Shown here: in pieces, positions 5,822-7,014 of the stretch | Position numbering within the stretch: the first letter of the stretch is position 1 | Layout of the letters: every line of letters begins with the position of its first letter | Assembly (NCBI GenBank): GCA_003819975.1 | Contig: RPPU01000239.1 | Location: 1-7,014, forward strand | Direction of reading: 5' to 3' | Length of the DNA: 7,014 nt | Origin: Desulfobacteraceae bacterium | GTDB taxonomy: Bacteria > Desulfobacterota > DSM-4660 > Desulfatiglandales > HGW-15 | Made by a program: the position numbers and the translations under genes | Notes under the pieces: generated by a model | Seen by the model: only the letters and a program-made list of their open reading frames with translations | Told to the model about the DNA's origin: nothing | Database searches by the model: none

Positions 5822-7014
5822 ATGGGACGCAAAAAATATTATGCCCACAGCAAGGAAGGCTGCCCGCCGGAAGAATGGCAATTGCTGGAAGAGCATCTGG
5901 CATTGGTCGCCAAGAAAGCTTCGGAGTTCGCCGCCAAATTCGATTCAGCCGATTGGGCCTGGAATGCCGGGTGGTTGCATGATGTGGGGAAAGCCGCAGA
6001 TGAATTTCAAGCTTATCTATTGCGGGAAAACGGAATGGACGATTTTGAGTATGACCTAAGCGGCAAAGGCCGGGTGAATCATTCCGGCGCCGGAGCGGCA
6101 TTTGCGGAAGAAAAATTCGGATCCATAATCGGCCTGTCTTTATCTTATATTGCGGCCGGGCATCATGCCGGATTGCCGGATTGGTTTACTTCGGACACCG
6201 GAAATGCCGCCTTAACGGTCAGGTTGGAGGAGGGGAAGCACAATCTCAAGGCTGTCTATGAAACCACCCGGGAATTCACAAACCAAATCAAGCCGCTTCA
6301 TAAACCACCGGCTTTCGTAAAGCCGGCCAATTATCATTTTTGGGTGCGAATGCTTTATTCTTGTCTTGTCGACGCCGATTTCCTCGATACCGAAGCATTC
6401 ATGCAGCCGGAAAAATCCGGACAGCGGGTAGGGTTCCCAAGCTTGCAAGTGATGAAGCGGGTTTTTGACAGCCATATGGAACAGTTTACGGCCACGACTC
6501 CCGTGAATAAGATCCGATTCGAAATACTTGCGGCCTGTCGATCGGCCGCGAAACAATCGCCGGGGTTTTTCTCCTTGACCGTGCCGACCGGCGGAGGCAA
6601 GACCCTTTCAAGCATGGCCTTTGCCTTGGACCATGCTCTGAAATACGGCAAAGACCGCATTATTTATGTCATTCCCTATACGAGCATCATTGAGCAGACC
6701 GCGCAAATTTTTGGCCGCATATTCGGGCCGGAAAACGTGATCGAACATCACAGTAATCTCGATCCGGAAAAAGAGACTCAGCGCTCCCGGCTGGCTTCCG
6801 AGAATTGGGACGCGCCTGTCATCGTCACGACCAATGTTCAATTTTTCGAATCCTTGTTTGCGGCCAAACCAAGCCGTTGCCGCAAGCTGCATCATATTAT
6901 AAACAGCGTGATCATTTTCGATGAAGCCCAGCTTTTACCGCCGGAATGGCTCGATCCCTGCACGGAAGCGATGAACGAACTGGCGCGGCATCTTGGAGCA
7001 ACCATTTTGCTGGC
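5822..7014 (+). CDS. cas3: CRISPR-associated helicase/nuclease Cas3, subtype I-C-like (5' part, cut by window end)
   Basis: The first 397 codons are visible, with no stop. Cas3 is recruited by crRNA-guided Cascade, then unwinds and degrades target DNA with its HD nuclease and SF2 helicase. The N-terminal HD domain (about 1-230) shows YAHS (H9), EEHL (H25), WLHDVGK (H53, D54, K57), NHSGAG (H87), AGHHAGLP (H114, H115) and CLVDADFLDTE (D184). The helicase follows with Walker A TVPTGGGKT (253-261, K260), motif Ia IPYTSIIEQT (284-293), motif Ib VTTNVQFFESLF (335-346) and the DEAQ box (367-370). N-terminal HD order plus the YYAHS..PPEEWQ start and the TTNVQFFESLFA and DEAQLLPPEW strings resemble subtype I-C Cas3, though subtype needs the downstream genes. 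The frame is closed by TGA at 5807-5809, leaving ATG 5822 as the first start; AAGGGTGG (5811-5818) is an acceptable ribosome site. The HD and motif I-II residues are intact, so the visible part looks functional. The C-terminal helicase motifs lie beyond the window. Confidence 0.96.
   Translation, partial: MGRKKYYAHSKEGCPPEEWQLLEEHLALVAKKASEFAAKFDSADWAWNAGWLHDVGKAADEFQAYLLRENGMDDFEYDLSGKGRVNHSGAGAAFAEEKFGSIIGLSLSYIAAGHHAGLPDWFTSDTGNAALTVRLEEGKHNLKAVYETTREFTNQIKPLHKPPAFVKPANYHFWVRMLYSCLVDADFLDTEAFMQPEKSGQRVGFPSLQVMKRVFDSHMEQFTATTPVNKIRFEILAACRSAAKQSPGFFSLTVPTGGGKTLSSMAFALDHALKYGKDRIIYVIPYTSIIEQTAQIFGRIFGPENVIEHHSNLDPEKETQRSRLASENWDAPVIVTTNVQFFESLFAAKPSRCRKLHHIINSVIIFDEAQLLPPEWLDPCTEAMNELARHLGATILL

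Overview
The window looks like a bacterial chromosome segment of moderate to high GC, from a Gram-negative bacterium. A Desulfobacterota ('deltaproteobacterial') host is the best guess, based on the style of MutS, the TPR-AMIN-Amidase_3 cell-wall hydrolase directly behind it, and the type I-C flavour of the Cas3. That assignment is an inference from protein style and gene order, not a proven one. All four protein genes lie on the plus strand.

The left part (1-4447) is a tight housekeeping operon. The last codons of an unidentified upstream gene overlap mutS by ATGA. The complete mutS (DNA mismatch recognition ATPase) in turn overlaps, again by ATGA, a secreted zinc N-acetylmuramoyl-L-alanine amidase carrying a periplasmic TPR-like region and an AMIN domain. 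Two successive ATGA overlaps point to one polycistronic message with translational coupling.

The middle part (4448-5821) changes character. A 361-bp AT-rich stretch without a gene contains a weak hairpin and an 18-bp near-palindrome. It leads to a DUF3800 gene that starts at TTG behind a very strong Shine-Dalgarno sequence. Between this gene and the next lies the most notable unlisted element: a compact minus-strand transcription unit. It has a textbook sigma70-type promoter (TTGACA, 17 bp, TATTAT), about 71 nt of RNA folding into two hairpins, and an intrinsic terminator with a 13-bp stem, GAAA tetraloop and six U. The terminator reaches the stop codon of the DUF3800 gene. All three G-U wobbles in the stems work only on the minus strand, so the RNA reading is well supported.

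The right part (5822-7014) is the 5' part of cas3, with the HD nuclease plus the first helicase motifs of a type I CRISPR-Cas effector, most like subtype I-C. It runs off the window, and the rest of the cas operon and any CRISPR array should lie to the right. DUF3800 plus cas3 behind a conserved housekeeping operon suggests the left edge of a defence island. The small RNA wedged between them is the candidate for a new element.
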